Shown: positions 19,116 through 27,570 of the stretch, one piece after another
How the letters are laid out: every line of letters starts with the position of its first letter
How positions within the stretch are numbered: the stretch's first letter is position 1
From: Clostridia bacterium
GTDB lineage: Bacteria; Bacillota; Clostridia; Christensenellales; Pumilibacteraceae
Length of the DNA: 64,000 nucleotides
Assembly (NCBI GenBank): GCA_022793815.1
Contig: JAAWDP010000019.1
Span: forward strand, 105,015 to 169,014
Reading direction: 5' to 3'
Notes under the pieces: generated by a model
Told to the model about the DNA's origin: nothing
Seen by the model: the letters and a program-made list of their open reading frames with translations, nothing else
Database searches by the model: none
Translations under genes and position numbers: made by a program

Positions 19116-20711
19116 TTATTTTCTCTTTGCGGTGCCGTCTTCGTCGTTGAGCGTGAACGTCTTATAGAATACGACGCCGTTGAAAGAGTTGGGGTTGCCG
19201 TCACCTGTAACGCCGAACCAGTACGTTCCGCCGCTGTCGGTGGACGATGTGCAGCTGCTTACCGTAAGCGTCGTGCCTCTGAGTTCGTAGCCGCACAGCC
19301 AGAATACGAAGTTACCGTCGTCCACTCTTTCCATTGCGATAACCATTTGGTTTTCGCTTATAAGGTAGAAGTGGTAATTCGTTGCCTGGAACCATTCGTT
19401 ACCGTAAATACGGTCGGTGCCGTGATAGGATTTGAGTCCTTCGTATTCGACGGGTTTCAATGTTTTGTTTGCGCCGATTTCGAATATCGGAGTCATACCC
19501 TTATAGGTTTCGTTTTCGATACCCCACAGTACGAGGTAGGTCGGCTTATTTTTATCTCCGCTTTCGTAAGCGCCGCTTGCCGCACAGAAGCAGTCGAACG
19601 TCGTGCCGTCGATTGTAACACTCGCTTCGGAAGCCGACGTACGCGAAATCTTCACGTCTTTGACTTCCTTGCCCACTTTCGCGGTGCCGGTGTAGTCGAT
19701 GCCTTTGACATTGACTTTATAGGAAGCCTCCGCTCCGCCGTAAGCGACTTTGACGTCGAACTCGCCCGCCTTCGTCGCGCTGCCCGTTATCTTGCAGTTT
19801 TCCAAATCGATGTCCGCCTCGGAATCGTCGTCGTATTTTGCGCTGACTTTAAGTCCCGTGGTGGAAATCTTATCGCCGAGGTTATATTCCTTTTCAACGT
19901 CGTCGGTGGTGAGTTTAAGCTCGACTACTTTCTTGACGTAAACATTGAACGTGCCTTCGGCTTTTTCGAAAATAACCTTGACGGGAATATCCTTACCGGG
20001 TTCGGAGAAGTCGTTTTCGAACGTGCAGCGCGCGGTACGGATTTTGACCTTGCTGCCGTCCTCTTTGACCGCATACACCACTATGTCGTTTGTGTTAAGC
20101 GCTTCGCCGGGAACATAGGAGGTCTTGGCTTTGTCGGTGTTTATTTCCAGACCGGTCGTCTTTTTGTAGTTTCTGCCGTAGATGAGCGTGGTACGTGCCG
20201 AACCCCAGATATCGCGCGTGACATTGGACTGCCAGTCATAGTCGCCGCCGTCGAATTTGGTGGCAACCGACTGACGGGTGTATTTTTCCGCGCCTATCGA
20301 GACCCATTGAATGGTGAGGCACTCGTCGCCGTACTCGTCGATGTTGAACCAGTATCCGTAAAGCGGATTGCTGCTCGTAGCGCCGCCGACGTTGGTCGCG
20401 CGGACGCTGCCGTCGTTATACAGATAGGCATCGAAATAGGTCGGATCGACCATGTCCTGATAACCTTCGGTATACGAACCTTCGAACTCGTAAGCCACGC
20501 CTACTTTGTCGCGTTTTTCTTCCCACGAATGCAACGTCATGGCGTTGAAATCCGCAGGCGTCCATTCTCTGAACACGTTGTTTTCCTGCGTGTACGTTAT
20601 GCGCTCGTCTTTGGGCGGCTCTTTACTTTCGCCGCAACCCACAAGTGCGAACGTGCAGGCGGCGATTGCCGCGACGCACAGACACAGAAGAAGTTTCTTA
20701 AACGTTTTCAT
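19116..20711 (-). CDS. Lipoprotein with Ig-like repeats (GH3 cassette A)
   Basis: 531 aa from the ATG preceded by AGGAGG. The signal sequence ends in a lipobox LVGC with the lipidated cysteine at residue 26, so it is anchored outside the membrane. Residues about 195-350 carry two bacterial Ig-like repeats, recognisable by KTSYVPGEALNTNDIVVYA and KEYNLGDKISTTGLKVSA, the pattern of domains common in Clostridia surface proteins. The N-terminal and C-terminal thirds are unassigned; the latter, rich in Trp and Tyr, could bind carbohydrate. It is the last gene of cassette A, 10 bp after the 4-TM protein. A CBM-bearing Ig lipoprotein occupies the same place in cassette C. Confidence 0.8.
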   Translation of the reverse strand: MKTFKKLLLCLCVAAIAACTFALVGCGESKEPPKDERITYTQENNVFREWTPADFNAMTLHSWEEKRDKVGVAYEFEGSYTEGYQDMVDPTYFDAYLYNDGSVRATNVGGATSSNPLYGYWFNIDEYGDECLTIQWVSIGAEKYTRQSVATKFDGGDYDWQSNVTRDIWGSARTTLIYGRNYKKTTGLEINTDKAKTSYVPGEALNTNDIVVYAVKEDGSKVKIRTARCTFENDFSEPGKDIPVKVIFEKAEGTFNVYVKKVVELKLTTDDVEKEYNLGDKISTTGLKVSAKYDDDSEADIDLENCKITGSATKAGEFDVKVAYGGAEASYKVNVKGIDYTGTAKVGKEVKDVKISRTSASEASVTIDGTTFDCFCAASGAYESGDKNKPTYLVLWGIENETYKGMTPIFEIGANKTLKPVEYEGLKSYHGTDRIYGNEWFQATNYHFYLISENQMVIAMERVDDGNFVFWLCGYELRGTTLTVSSCTSSTDSGGTYWFGVTGDGNPNSFNGVVFYKTFTLNDEDGTAKRK

Positions 20712-20721
20712 ATAATCCTCC

Positions 20722-21138
20722 TTATATCTTTTCACTGTCATTTTTGGTTTGTGCAAAAAATCCGGAAGCGATACATACGCCGACTACGACGAATGCGGCT
20801 ATCAAGTAAAACATGCACATTCCGAAGCTGCCGCCCTGATAGTGGACGCCGTTTGCCTGGTCGGCAATTGCGGGAGCGATAAGGTTGATTATCACTCCGA
20901 GCGACGCCGTATAAAGGGCAAGCGGTACGATGTGAGCAAACCGGACGGGTACGAACGTGAACACTATTTGAGCAGCGAATCCCGCAAGCAGCAACACCGC
21001 CGCAACTACGCCGCTCTGCTGATTGGGAAGCGCGCTTTTGTAAGTGGCAAACACCACTATCGATATAACCAGAGCCGCCACGGCTGCGCCTGCGCAAAGC
21101 CAGTAGCCGAGTCCCTTATTTTTTATCATATCCTTCAT
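20722..21138 (-). CDS. Small four-helix membrane protein (GH3 cassette A)
   Basis: 138 aa with four predicted membrane helices (about residues 10-32, 43-63, 68-88 and 103-125) and short loops. No enzyme motif is visible. It starts 1 bp after the GH3 stop. A similar protein follows the GH3 gene of cassette B and a two-helix one precedes that of cassette C, so it is probably a membrane partner of the GH3 enzyme. Its exact role is unknown. Confidence 0.8.
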   Translation of the reverse strand: MKDMIKNKGLGYWLCAGAAVAALVISIVVFATYKSALPNQQSGVVAAVLLLAGFAAQIVFTFVPVRFAHIVPLALYTASLGVIINLIAPAIADQANGVHYQGGSFGMCMFYLIAAFVVVGVCIASGFFAQTKNDSEKI

Positions 21139-21139
21139 A

Positions 21140-24058
21140 TCACTCCTCCTTGGCGGTTGTTCCGCGCTTTACGTAGGTCGTCATTACATACATAACTACG
21201 GCGCCCGCTGCGGCAAGACCGAGAACGATGTTGATGACGATGAGAAGAATCTGCCACCAGAATATCGTCTGGATTACCATTGTTTCGCTGTCAAGACCGC
21301 CCATGGACGATTTGAGCAAGACATAGAATATTCTCTTGTTCGATTCTTGCAGCGTTTTGAGAAGCTTGCCGTCGTCGGTGCTTGTGATAAGGTCTTCGAT
21401 TTGCTGACCGCGCGCACCGTCAAGACAGAACACGTCGGTTCCGGCAAGCATCATGTCCGCCGTCGAGCTGTATGCACTCTGCACAAGCGCGTCGTCGATT
21501 ATCATGCCTTCGTAAGCCCATTCTTTTCTCATTACATTCTGCATAAGAGGAGCATGCGCCGCGGCGTACTGCAAGCCGATTCTGTTGTACGCGGTCATTA
21601 TGCCGAGTCCCTCGCCGCGCGTAAGCACGCCTTCGAACGGTTTGAGGTAGATTTCGCGGATTGCCTGTTCCTGCGCAAACGTAGCGATACCCTGTCTGTA
21701 TGCTTCCTGCTCGTTGAGCACGCAGTGTTTGATGTTGCCGATAAGACCCTTGTCGCGCATAGCCTTGATTACGTTTGCCGCAGCATAGTAAGCAAGCACG
21801 CCGTCTTCGGAGAAGTACTCGGAAGTACGTCCGCCGTAAGGGGTTCTGACAAGGTTGCAGCCGGGAGCATTGACCATGGGTACGCCCGCCCAAAGCGCTT
21901 CTTCCGCGAACATGTCGCCGTATTTCTTCTGCATTTCGTGGTCGAACGTAGCCGCGATGGTGGGAAGCGTAGCAAAGCCCGTGCAGTTACGTTTGTCGCC
22001 GTATTTGAACGTAGCGAGCAGTCCTTCGGGACCTTCGGCTATTGCGTTCATGGGTTTTTCTATGCGGCCTACCGCCTGAATGCCGCGCGCGTCGGCGACG
22101 GAGATGCACAAATCTTTAAGGTTGAGCTGCGAAAGGAACGTATCCCATTTCGGGTCGTCGTATTTCACGCCCTTCATGTCGAGGAACTTGATTCTTTCTT
22201 CGAGTTTGACGCCGTAAGTACCTTTCAGCGATGCAAGCGTAGGAGTGTCGTCGGACTTTTTATACTTGCGCATATTAAGACCTTCCACCATTTTTTCCGT
22301 AACCGTCATGGTGTTCATTTCGGTCGGGAAAGTTTCCCAGTTGCTACGCGTGAGGTAAGTTACTTTCTTGCCGTCCACAGCCCAGTAGTTGGCGTCTGCG
22401 TCGGCAAACTGGTTCTTGACCTGAACATTCTTTTCGCCGTAACGGCTGTTCTTGTAGCTGTTCGTATCTTTCGCGGCGAGGTCGTATTCTTTGACACATT
22501 CGACATTGCCCGTTACGGAGTTGCCGTCATGGTCGATAAGACCGCTAACACCCTTCTTTTGAAGAATGTTGTTGAGCGCCTCGTGCGCGCCGTTGCCGAT
22601 TGCGAAGTAGTATTTACCCGCATCGAGCATATATCCGCCGTCGCCTTTGATATCGTAAGACGCCATGAGATATCTTTCGAACTTGATTTCTTTGGTTACG
22701 GTTTCGCCTTTCTTGACGTTTACTTTATCGTAAGCGATGAGCGATACCGCGCTCTTCTCCACGCCGCCTGCCTCGTAAGGCGCCTGCACGTAGATTTGTA
22801 TGGGCATTTTGCCGTCGACGCTGCCCGTGTTCTTTACGGAAACGGTAGCGGTGAACATATCGTCTGCCGCATTGTATTCCACTTTTTCGAGTTTCTGTTC
22901 GAACGTAGTGTAGGAAAGACCGAAGCCGAACGGGAACGTAACTTCGTCTGCGTAGTTCCAGCCCTCGCCTTTGGACGCGAACTTGCCTCTTGCACCCTTC
23001 GCAGCCGCTCTGTCGAGCATAGCGTCTTCGTAACGGGTTTCGTAATATTTATATCCTACATAGATGCCTTCTTTGTATGTAACGAAGGAATCGCTGTTTC
23101 CGTCGGGTTTGGTAAACGAGCCGAAATCGAACGACTTTGCGCCGAAGTTCTGCATTGCGGGCGAAGAGTAGGAATCCGCCGCAAATGTTTCAATCGTGCG
23201 TCCCGAAGGGTTTACGCCCGTAAGGACGTTTACCACGCCGGGAAGTCCGTAGTAGCCGGGGTTGCCTATCCAAAGGCAGGCGTCTACGCCGTATGCTTCG
23301 TCGTTGAGCCAGTCAAGCTCCATGGGATAGACGCTGTTGATGAGCACTATCACTTTGCCGAAGCCGCTTTCTTTTACCATTTTAATCATCGCGTCTTCGT
23401 TGTCGGAAAGCGCGAGCATGTGTTTGCCGCTCTCGTTTGTGAGCGCAACGTCCTGGTTTTCGGTACCGCAGCGCGTAAGCGTTATAACGGCAACGTCGTT
23501 ATGTCCCGCGAAAGTCTTTTTAATCGCTTCCGTGTAGAATGCGGGAGTAGCCTCCTGCGTGGAGCGGAAAGTATTGGGCTGCCTGCGGTTTATCGTAGGG
23601 TACGCCTTGTAAAGTTCTTCGTTGACGGTGAATCCCGCATCCTTAAACGCTTTGAGCAGATTGACTTCGTATCTGTCGTTGGTTATGGGACCGCCGGCGG
23701 TACTTCTGTAATAGATGTTTTTGCCGCCCACGCCGAACAGCGATACTTTGCGTTCGGTGTCTTTGAGAGGCAATGCGCCGTTTTTGTTGGTGAGAAGTAC
23801 GCTGCCCTCCTCTTCTTCCTGCGCACAGAATGCGTAGGAGTCCGCTATCAACTTTTCGAAGCCATCGTCCGTCATTTCACCGTTTTCTTCGGCATAAGCG
23901 GAACCGCCGAGCGTCAGACTTCCGCGTGTAAGTCCGAGCGCATCGTTGATAAGCATCGAGTAGCTGTTGGCAAGCAGAGTGAGCGAGAGTATAAACGTGA
24001 ACAAGAACACGCCTACGCCGCTCAATCCAAGCCATAACTTGCTTTTCTTCAATGTCAT
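21140..24058 (-). CDS. Membrane-tethered, domain-permuted GH3 glycosidase (cassette A)
   Basis: 972 aa. A membrane helix lies at about residues 10-32 and another at 933-956, with basic residues on the inner side at both ends, so the enzyme faces outward and is anchored twice. The GH3 domains are in reversed order: the alpha/beta sandwich first (EGSVLLTNKNGALPL near residue 85), then the fibronectin-III-like domain (GGYMLDAGKYYFAIGNGAH), a linker with YLTRSNW, and last the TIM barrel. In the barrel KHCVLNEQE and the nucleophile aspartate in GMIIDDA (about residue 854) are seen. Reversed GH3 order is known in some rumen beta-glucosidases. Substrate cannot be read from the sequence. It heads cassette A under an AraC-type operator. 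Confidence 0.9.
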   Translation of the reverse strand: MTLKKSKLWLGLSGVGVFLFTFILSLTLLANSYSMLINDALGLTRGSLTLGGSAYAEENGEMTDDGFEKLIADSYAFCAQEEEEGSVLLTNKNGALPLKDTERKVSLFGVGGKNIYYRSTAGGPITNDRYEVNLLKAFKDAGFTVNEELYKAYPTINRRQPNTFRSTQEATPAFYTEAIKKTFAGHNDVAVITLTRCGTENQDVALTNESGKHMLALSDNEDAMIKMVKESGFGKVIVLINSVYPMELDWLNDEAYGVDACLWIGNPGYYGLPGVVNVLTGVNPSGRTIETFAADSYSSPAMQNFGAKSFDFGSFTKPDGNSDSFVTYKEGIYVGYKYYETRYEDAMLDRAAAKGARGKFASKGEGWNYADEVTFPFGFGLSYTTFEQKLEKVEYNAADDMFTATVSVKNTGSVDGKMPIQIYVQAPYEAGGVEKSAVSLIAYDKVNVKKGETVTKEIKFERYLMASYDIKGDGGYMLDAGKYYFAIGNGAHEALNNILQKKGVSGLIDHDGNSVTGNVECVKEYDLAAKDTNSYKNSRYGEKNVQVKNQFADADANYWAVDGKKVTYLTRSNWETFPTEMNTMTVTEKMVEGLNMRKYKKSDDTPTLASLKGTYGVKLEERIKFLDMKGVKYDDPKWDTFLSQLNLKDLCISVADARGIQAVGRIEKPMNAIAEGPEGLLATFKYGDKRNCTGFATLPTIAATFDHEMQKKYGDMFAEEALWAGVPMVNAPGCNLVRTPYGGRTSEYFSEDGVLAYYAAANVIKAMRDKGLIGNIKHCVLNEQEAYRQGIATFAQEQAIREIYLKPFEGVLTRGEGLGIMTAYNRIGLQYAAAHAPLMQNVMRKEWAYEGMIIDDALVQSAYSSTADMMLAGTDVFCLDGARGQQIEDLITSTDDGKLLKTLQESNKRIFYVLLKSSMGGLDSETMVIQTIFWWQILLIVINIVLGLAAAGAVVMYVMTTYVKRGTTAKEE

Positions 24059-24104
24059 AATCCTCCTTGATTATATGTACGACCTATTATTTGCCGTCAT
24101 ATTT

Positions 24105-24133
24105 ATGATAACTCACCGCGAGGTCATATTCAA
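24105..24133 (-). promoter_or_regulatory. Promoter of GH3 cassette A
   Basis: Minus-strand TTGAAT (24128-24133), 17-bp spacer, TATCAT (24105-24110). The weak boxes fit a promoter that needs the activator whose repeats abut it. Confidence 0.7.
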
Positions 24134-24138
24134 GAAAA

Positions 24139-24189
24139 AAGTTTGGCTGTACCTGCTAAAAGTTTGCCAATTTGGTTTATAAGTTTGGT
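24139..24189 (-). promoter_or_regulatory. Triple direct-repeat operator, probable AraC-family binding sites
   Basis: Three copies of a 9-mer written on the plus strand as AAGTTTGGC (24139-24147), AAGTTTGCC (24160-24168) and AAGTTTGGT (24181-24189). The spacing is exactly 21 bp each time, two helical turns, as in AraC half-sites. The first copy ends 5 bp from the -35 box, the position used by class II activators. The neighbouring AraC gene is the obvious candidate protein. Confidence 0.65.
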
Positions 24190-24224
24190 ATGATGTATTA
24201 TTGCGCATATATTTGCACATATAA

Positions 24225-24253
24225 AAACGCGCCGCAATTCAAACGGCGCGTTT
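24225..24253 (-). terminator. Terminator of the fabV-araC transcript
   Basis: Stem AAACGCGCCG/CGGCGCGTTT, followed on the minus strand by further T. It insulates cassette A from araC. Confidence 0.8.
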
Positions 24254-24260
24254 GAGGCGT

Positions 24261-25040
24261 CTACATCCTCTGACGTTCGTGCGTGTCCTTTCTGTATTGG
24301 GACGGCGTTTTGCCGTAAACCTCTTTGAATCTCGAATTAAGAGTACGTATATTGTTGAATCCGCAATACGCGCTTATTTCGGCAACGGAATAATCGGCGT
24401 TTTTCAAGAACTCCGCCGCGTCCTCCACTTTCAGTCGGTTTACGAATTTGGAAAATCCGCAGCCGAATACTTTGTTGAACATATCGGACAGATAGCAGTA
24501 GTTATAGCCGAGGTCCTTTGACATCTGTTTAAGACTTATGCCCGTATCGTAATTCGAGCGGATATATTCTATCAGCCTGTTTTCGAGTGAAAAAGTGTCC
24601 CCCCCCCTAGGTTCGCTCGACAGAAAGTCGATTGCGTGCGAACAGATTCCGTACAGCACGGCGCGAATCGCATATTTGTTGCTGGATTTGTTTTGCAGCG
24701 CCGCTATTTCGCCGCGGTCCGTGAAACCGAACACGCTGCTGACGTAGCCCGCGCTTTTGGTGTCGTTGGTGAAATCGGCGACATAGTCGGGAGAAAATAT
24801 ACACAGAAAACTTTTGGAATGTTCCTGCGATTCGTAGCGGTGCACGTGGTTGGGCATAATCAGCATTGCCGCGCCCTTTTCCAGTTTGTAGCGGCGGTCG
24901 TACACTATACAGTCGAGCGCGCCGTCGGTGACGGTTATGAACTCGTAGCTGTTGTGAACGTGTCCGACGAAATTGAGATTTTCGTCGGTCTGCGTGTAAA
25001 GATAGTTTTTTCCGAGAGAGCGTTTTGTTTCTATTATCAT
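24261..25040 (-). CDS. AraC-family transcriptional regulator with coding G9 tract
   Basis: 259 aa. An N-terminal cupin-like sensor domain (HVHNSYEFITVTDGALDC, then MLIMPNHVHRYES) is followed by a C-terminal pair of helix-turn-helix motifs with the family end GFNNIRTLNSRFKEVYGKTPSQYR. Such proteins usually sense a sugar and activate an adjacent uptake or hydrolase operon; cassette A is directly downstream. AAGGAGG precedes the ATG. Codon 144 lies in a run of nine G encoding the linker R-G-G-D between the two domains. Gain or loss of one G would end translation before the DNA-binding domain. It starts 26 bp after fabV and probably shares its transcript. Confidence 0.9.
   Translation of the reverse strand: MIIETKRSLGKNYLYTQTDENLNFVGHVHNSYEFITVTDGALDCIVYDRRYKLEKGAAMLIMPNHVHRYESQEHSKSFLCIFSPDYVADFTNDTKSAGYVSSVFGFTDRGEIAALQNKSSNKYAIRAVLYGICSHAIDFLSSEPRGGDTFSLENRLIEYIRSNYDTGISLKQMSKDLGYNYCYLSDMFNKVFGCGFSKFVNRLKVEDAAEFLKNADYSVAEISAYCGFNNIRTLNSRFKEVYGKTPSQYRKDTHERQRM
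24601..24607 (-). repeat. Nine-G homopolymer in araC (core shown; tract is 24599-24607)
   Basis: Nine consecutive C on the plus strand, G on the coding strand, at the cupin-HTH junction. Only one other run of nine G or C is apparent in the window, in the promoter of cassette B. Confidence 0.8.
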
Positions 25041-25065
25041 AACTTCCCTCCTTTGCCGAACGCGT

Positions 25066-26238
25066 TTATTCGAGTTCCTCTATTTCCGCGTTTGCGTCGA
25101 CGTCCGCATCATAGTCGACGCCGTCCAAACCGAAACCGAAAAGCCTCAAAAAGTCGGCGTCGTAACCCTTGACGTCGGCTAACTCTTGCAGCGGAGTTTT
25201 GCCGACCTCGTCCCACAGCCGCATTATTTCGGTCTGCGTAGGCTCGTCCATTTCCAAATCGTCGAGGCGTATAAGCTCGTCCTCGTCGGTGACGGCGCCT
25301 GTGCGCAGGTTTTTCTCGCCGAAAAGCCTCTGCATCTGCGCCGCCGTGTTTTCGTGCGTGCCGCGGCGTTTCATCACCTTATACAGCAACGAAATATAGA
25401 GCGGCACTACGGGTATGGCAGAGCTTGACTGCGTGACAAGCGCCTTATTGACGGACACGAACGCGCGCAGTCCCTCGCGTCTGAGCTTTTCAGCGGTGGC
25501 GTACAAATCCTTTTTCGCCATGCCTATCGAGCCGTCCTTATATATTGCGTGCGTGAGTTCGGGGCCGATGTACGAAAAGGCGACCGAGCATGCGTCGGGC
25601 GCAAGCAGTCCTTCTTTTTTCAGACGCATCATCCATTCGTACCAATCTTCGCCGCCCATTACCTTTACGGTGTTTTCGATTTCCTCCTCGGTGGCAGGCT
25701 CGACGGTAACTTGCGTTACCTCGCCCGTGCGCAAATCCACGGTTTTCTGCGTGAACGGCTTATCCTTGGTTTTGAGTACCGAAGATACCGAAGTCCCGTC
25801 TTTCATCATGCGGCGCGGCGCGGCGACCGAATAGACCACGCAGTCTATCTTTTTGAGGTCGCGTTTTATTATTTCGACGACCTTGTCCTTTACCTCGTCG
25901 GAAAAAGCGTCGCCGTTGACGGTTTTGCAGTAGAGTCCCTCTTTCTTGGCGGCTTGTTCGAACGCCGCGGTATTGTACCAGCCTGCCGAAGCGGTGCGGT
26001 TGCCGCTTGCGGGACGGTCGAAAATAACGCCGAGCGTGGACGCGCCTCCGCCGAAAGCCGCCGCCGTGCGGGCGGAAAGGCCGTAGCCCATGGACGCGCC
26101 GACGACAAGCACGTTTTTGCCTGCGTTAATGCGCCCCTTGCTTTTTACAAACGCTATATCTTCTTCGAGCGCGCGCTTCAATCCGACGGGGTGAGCCGTG
26201 GTGCAGATAAATCCGCGTACTTTCGGTTGTATTATCAT
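25066..26238 (-). CDS. fabV: Trans-2-enoyl-ACP/CoA reductase FabV
   Basis: 390 aa, matching FabV/TER. It reduces trans-2-enoyl thioesters with NADH, the last step of fatty-acid elongation or of butyrate-type fermentation. The start is the ATG with AGGAG 10 nt upstream, giving MIIQPKVRGFICTTAHPVG, the family N-terminus. The nucleotide-binding loop is GASMGYGLSAR and the catalytic pair lies in SYIGPELTHAIY...GSIGMAKKDL around residues 222-237. Single-chain FabV replaces FabI/FabK and is insensitive to many FabI inhibitors (known for the family). It is divergent from the peptidoglycan-binding-like gene. Confidence 0.93.
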   Translation of the reverse strand: MIIQPKVRGFICTTAHPVGLKRALEEDIAFVKSKGRINAGKNVLVVGASMGYGLSARTAAAFGGGASTLGVIFDRPASGNRTASAGWYNTAAFEQAAKKEGLYCKTVNGDAFSDEVKDKVVEIIKRDLKKIDCVVYSVAAPRRMMKDGTSVSSVLKTKDKPFTQKTVDLRTGEVTQVTVEPATEEEIENTVKVMGGEDWYEWMMRLKKEGLLAPDACSVAFSYIGPELTHAIYKDGSIGMAKKDLYATAEKLRREGLRAFVSVNKALVTQSSSAIPVVPLYISLLYKVMKRRGTHENTAAQMQRLFGEKNLRTGAVTDEDELIRLDDLEMDEPTQTEIMRLWDEVGKTPLQELADVKGYDADFLRLFGFGLDGVDYDADVDANAEIEELE

Positions 26239-26280
26239 TTTTCGATTTCTCCTTTTTAAGGGCATATTTTGTCCGCTTTT

Positions 26281-26310
26281 ATTGTATCATATTATGAAAG
26301 ACCAACGCAA
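26281..26310 (-). promoter_or_regulatory. Possible fabV promoter
   Basis: Minus-strand TTGCGT (26305-26310), 18-bp spacer, TACAAT (26281-26286), about 40 bp ahead of the fabV start. Confidence 0.4.
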
Positions 26311-26350
26311 CCGTTTAAGCGCATTTTTTTGCGCAAAGGAGAAACGCAAA

Positions 26351-27304
26351 ATGTCCAACCGTGCAAGCGATTTCACCGTAGCACTGAAAAGGTCCCGGCG
26401 TCCGTCGCTGACCTCGCCCGTCCTGCCGTACATAAACGAATCCGCGTCCGAGCGGGGCTTTTTCGACGCGGTAAAGCCGCTGTTCGACGCCGCGGTTCTG
26501 CGCTGCGGTTTCGCCGCGGAAGGATTTTGTTTTGCACGCTCGCCGAAAAGCAGAGTGCGGACAATCGCTTTGGGCTGTACGCGCAAAGGCAGCGGCAATA
26601 TTTTCACAGACGGCGGCGGATTCGAAATAAGCGCGCCCGAAAGCGAAACGGCGTTTGCCGAGGATATCGCCGCCGCTTTCGAAAGCGCGGGGCTGAAAGG
26701 CGGCGTCCGCCGAGGCGAAAGCGACGGCGTAAGCGTGAACGCGCTTTGTCTGACAAACTATTTCGACGCTACGCGTTCGTTCGACCCCGATTTTGCGCTT
26801 ACGGTATCGGAATCGCTGGCAAAAGCCGTATGCGTAAACACGGACACAGCGTTTGTCGCGCGCGAAAACACGGAAGCATACGGGCAGCCGAAAAAGGGAG
26901 AACACGGCGCTCGGGTGCTCATCTTGCAACATCTTCTCGGATACGAGGGTTATTGTGTAAACACGGACGCTTATTTTTCGGACAAAACGCTTGCCGCGCT
27001 GAATGCGTTTCAAGCGGATAACGCCGTACCCGAATCCGGGCATTTATGCGAACGGACTCTGTCCGCCCTGCTGCACCTCGACTGCCCCGCCACAGTGCCG
27101 AAAAGCGGCGTATGGGTGCGGTATCTGCAACGAAAACTGCGCAGCAAACTGTACGACGTGAGTGCGGACGGATTCTGCGGAGAAAACACTCGCGGCGCTG
27201 TCAAAGAATTTTTGAGCGAGTACGGCGAAGGGTGCGACGCAAACGATTTCGTAAAAATACTGTCTCTGCTGGATACGTGTCCTCCGCGGCCGAGATTGTA
27301 TTGA
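26351..27304 (+). CDS. Peptidoglycan-binding-like protein
   Basis: 317 aa from the ATG preceded by AAAGGAGAAACGC; the longer upstream frame has no ribosome-binding site and overlaps fabV. The C-terminal half holds two PG_binding_1-like three-helix modules: GEHGARVLILQHLLGYEG...FSDKTLAALNAFQ (about 190-245) and GVWVRYLQRKL...DGFCGENTRGAVKEF (about 255-300). The N-terminal 170 residues are not recognised; their alternation of strands and helices could be a decayed amidase, but I see no zinc ligands. There is no signal peptide, so it may act inside the spore or be exported by another route. Confidence 0.7.
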   Translation: MSNRASDFTVALKRSRRPSLTSPVLPYINESASERGFFDAVKPLFDAAVLRCGFAAEGFCFARSPKSRVRTIALGCTRKGSGNIFTDGGGFEISAPESETAFAEDIAAAFESAGLKGGVRRGESDGVSVNALCLTNYFDATRSFDPDFALTVSESLAKAVCVNTDTAFVARENTEAYGQPKKGEHGARVLILQHLLGYEGYCVNTDAYFSDKTLAALNAFQADNAVPESGHLCERTLSALLHLDCPATVPKSGVWVRYLQRKLRSKLYDVSADGFCGENTRGAVKEFLSEYGEGCDANDFVKILSLLDTCPPRPRLY

Positions 27305-27307
27305 ATA

Positions 27308-27351
27308 TAAAAAAACCGCGGTCTTTTTGAAATGTACAGCCGCGGTTTTTC
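27308..27351. terminator. Bidirectional terminator between the peptidoglycan-binding gene and copA
   Basis: Stem AACCGCGG/CCGCGGTT with A and T tracts on both sides, between two convergent genes. Confidence 0.8.
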
Positions 27352-27369
27352 TTAAATGCGTTTTGAATT

Positions 27370-27570
27370 TTACTCTGCGCACGCATCGTAGCCTGCGTCC
27401 TTAACGGCTTGGACAAGCATTTCTTTCGTGACGCCGTCGGGCGCGGTTACAAAGGCTTTGCCTTTTTCCAAATCGACTTCGGCTTCGCAGTCCAGCGCTT
27501 GAAGCGCTTTTTGCACATGCGCTACGCAATGCATGCAGCTCATGCCTTTGATTTTCAATACATATTTCAT
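27370..27570 (-). CDS. Internal in-frame start: CopZ-like copper chaperone within copA
   Basis: Within the 3' end of copA the sequence AAAGGAGCAAGAAATG places a near-perfect Shine-Dalgarno 6 nt before an in-frame ATG. Translation from it gives a 66-aa protein, MKYVLKIKGMSCMHC onward, the size and fold of a free CopZ chaperone. So one gene may yield both a pump with a C-terminal HMA domain and a free chaperone. E. coli copA makes a free HMA fragment too, by frameshifting at the other end. The alternative is a fossil start left after fusion of separate copA and copZ genes. Confidence 0.5.
   Translation of the reverse strand: MKYVLKIKGMSCMHCVAHVQKALQALDCEAEVDLEKGKAFVTAPDGVTKEMLVQAVKDAGYDACAE

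Noticed and set aside
21347..24037. Long plus-strand open frame of 896 codons
   Set aside because: Exact antisense of the GH3 gene of cassette A, same mirrored-codon effect.
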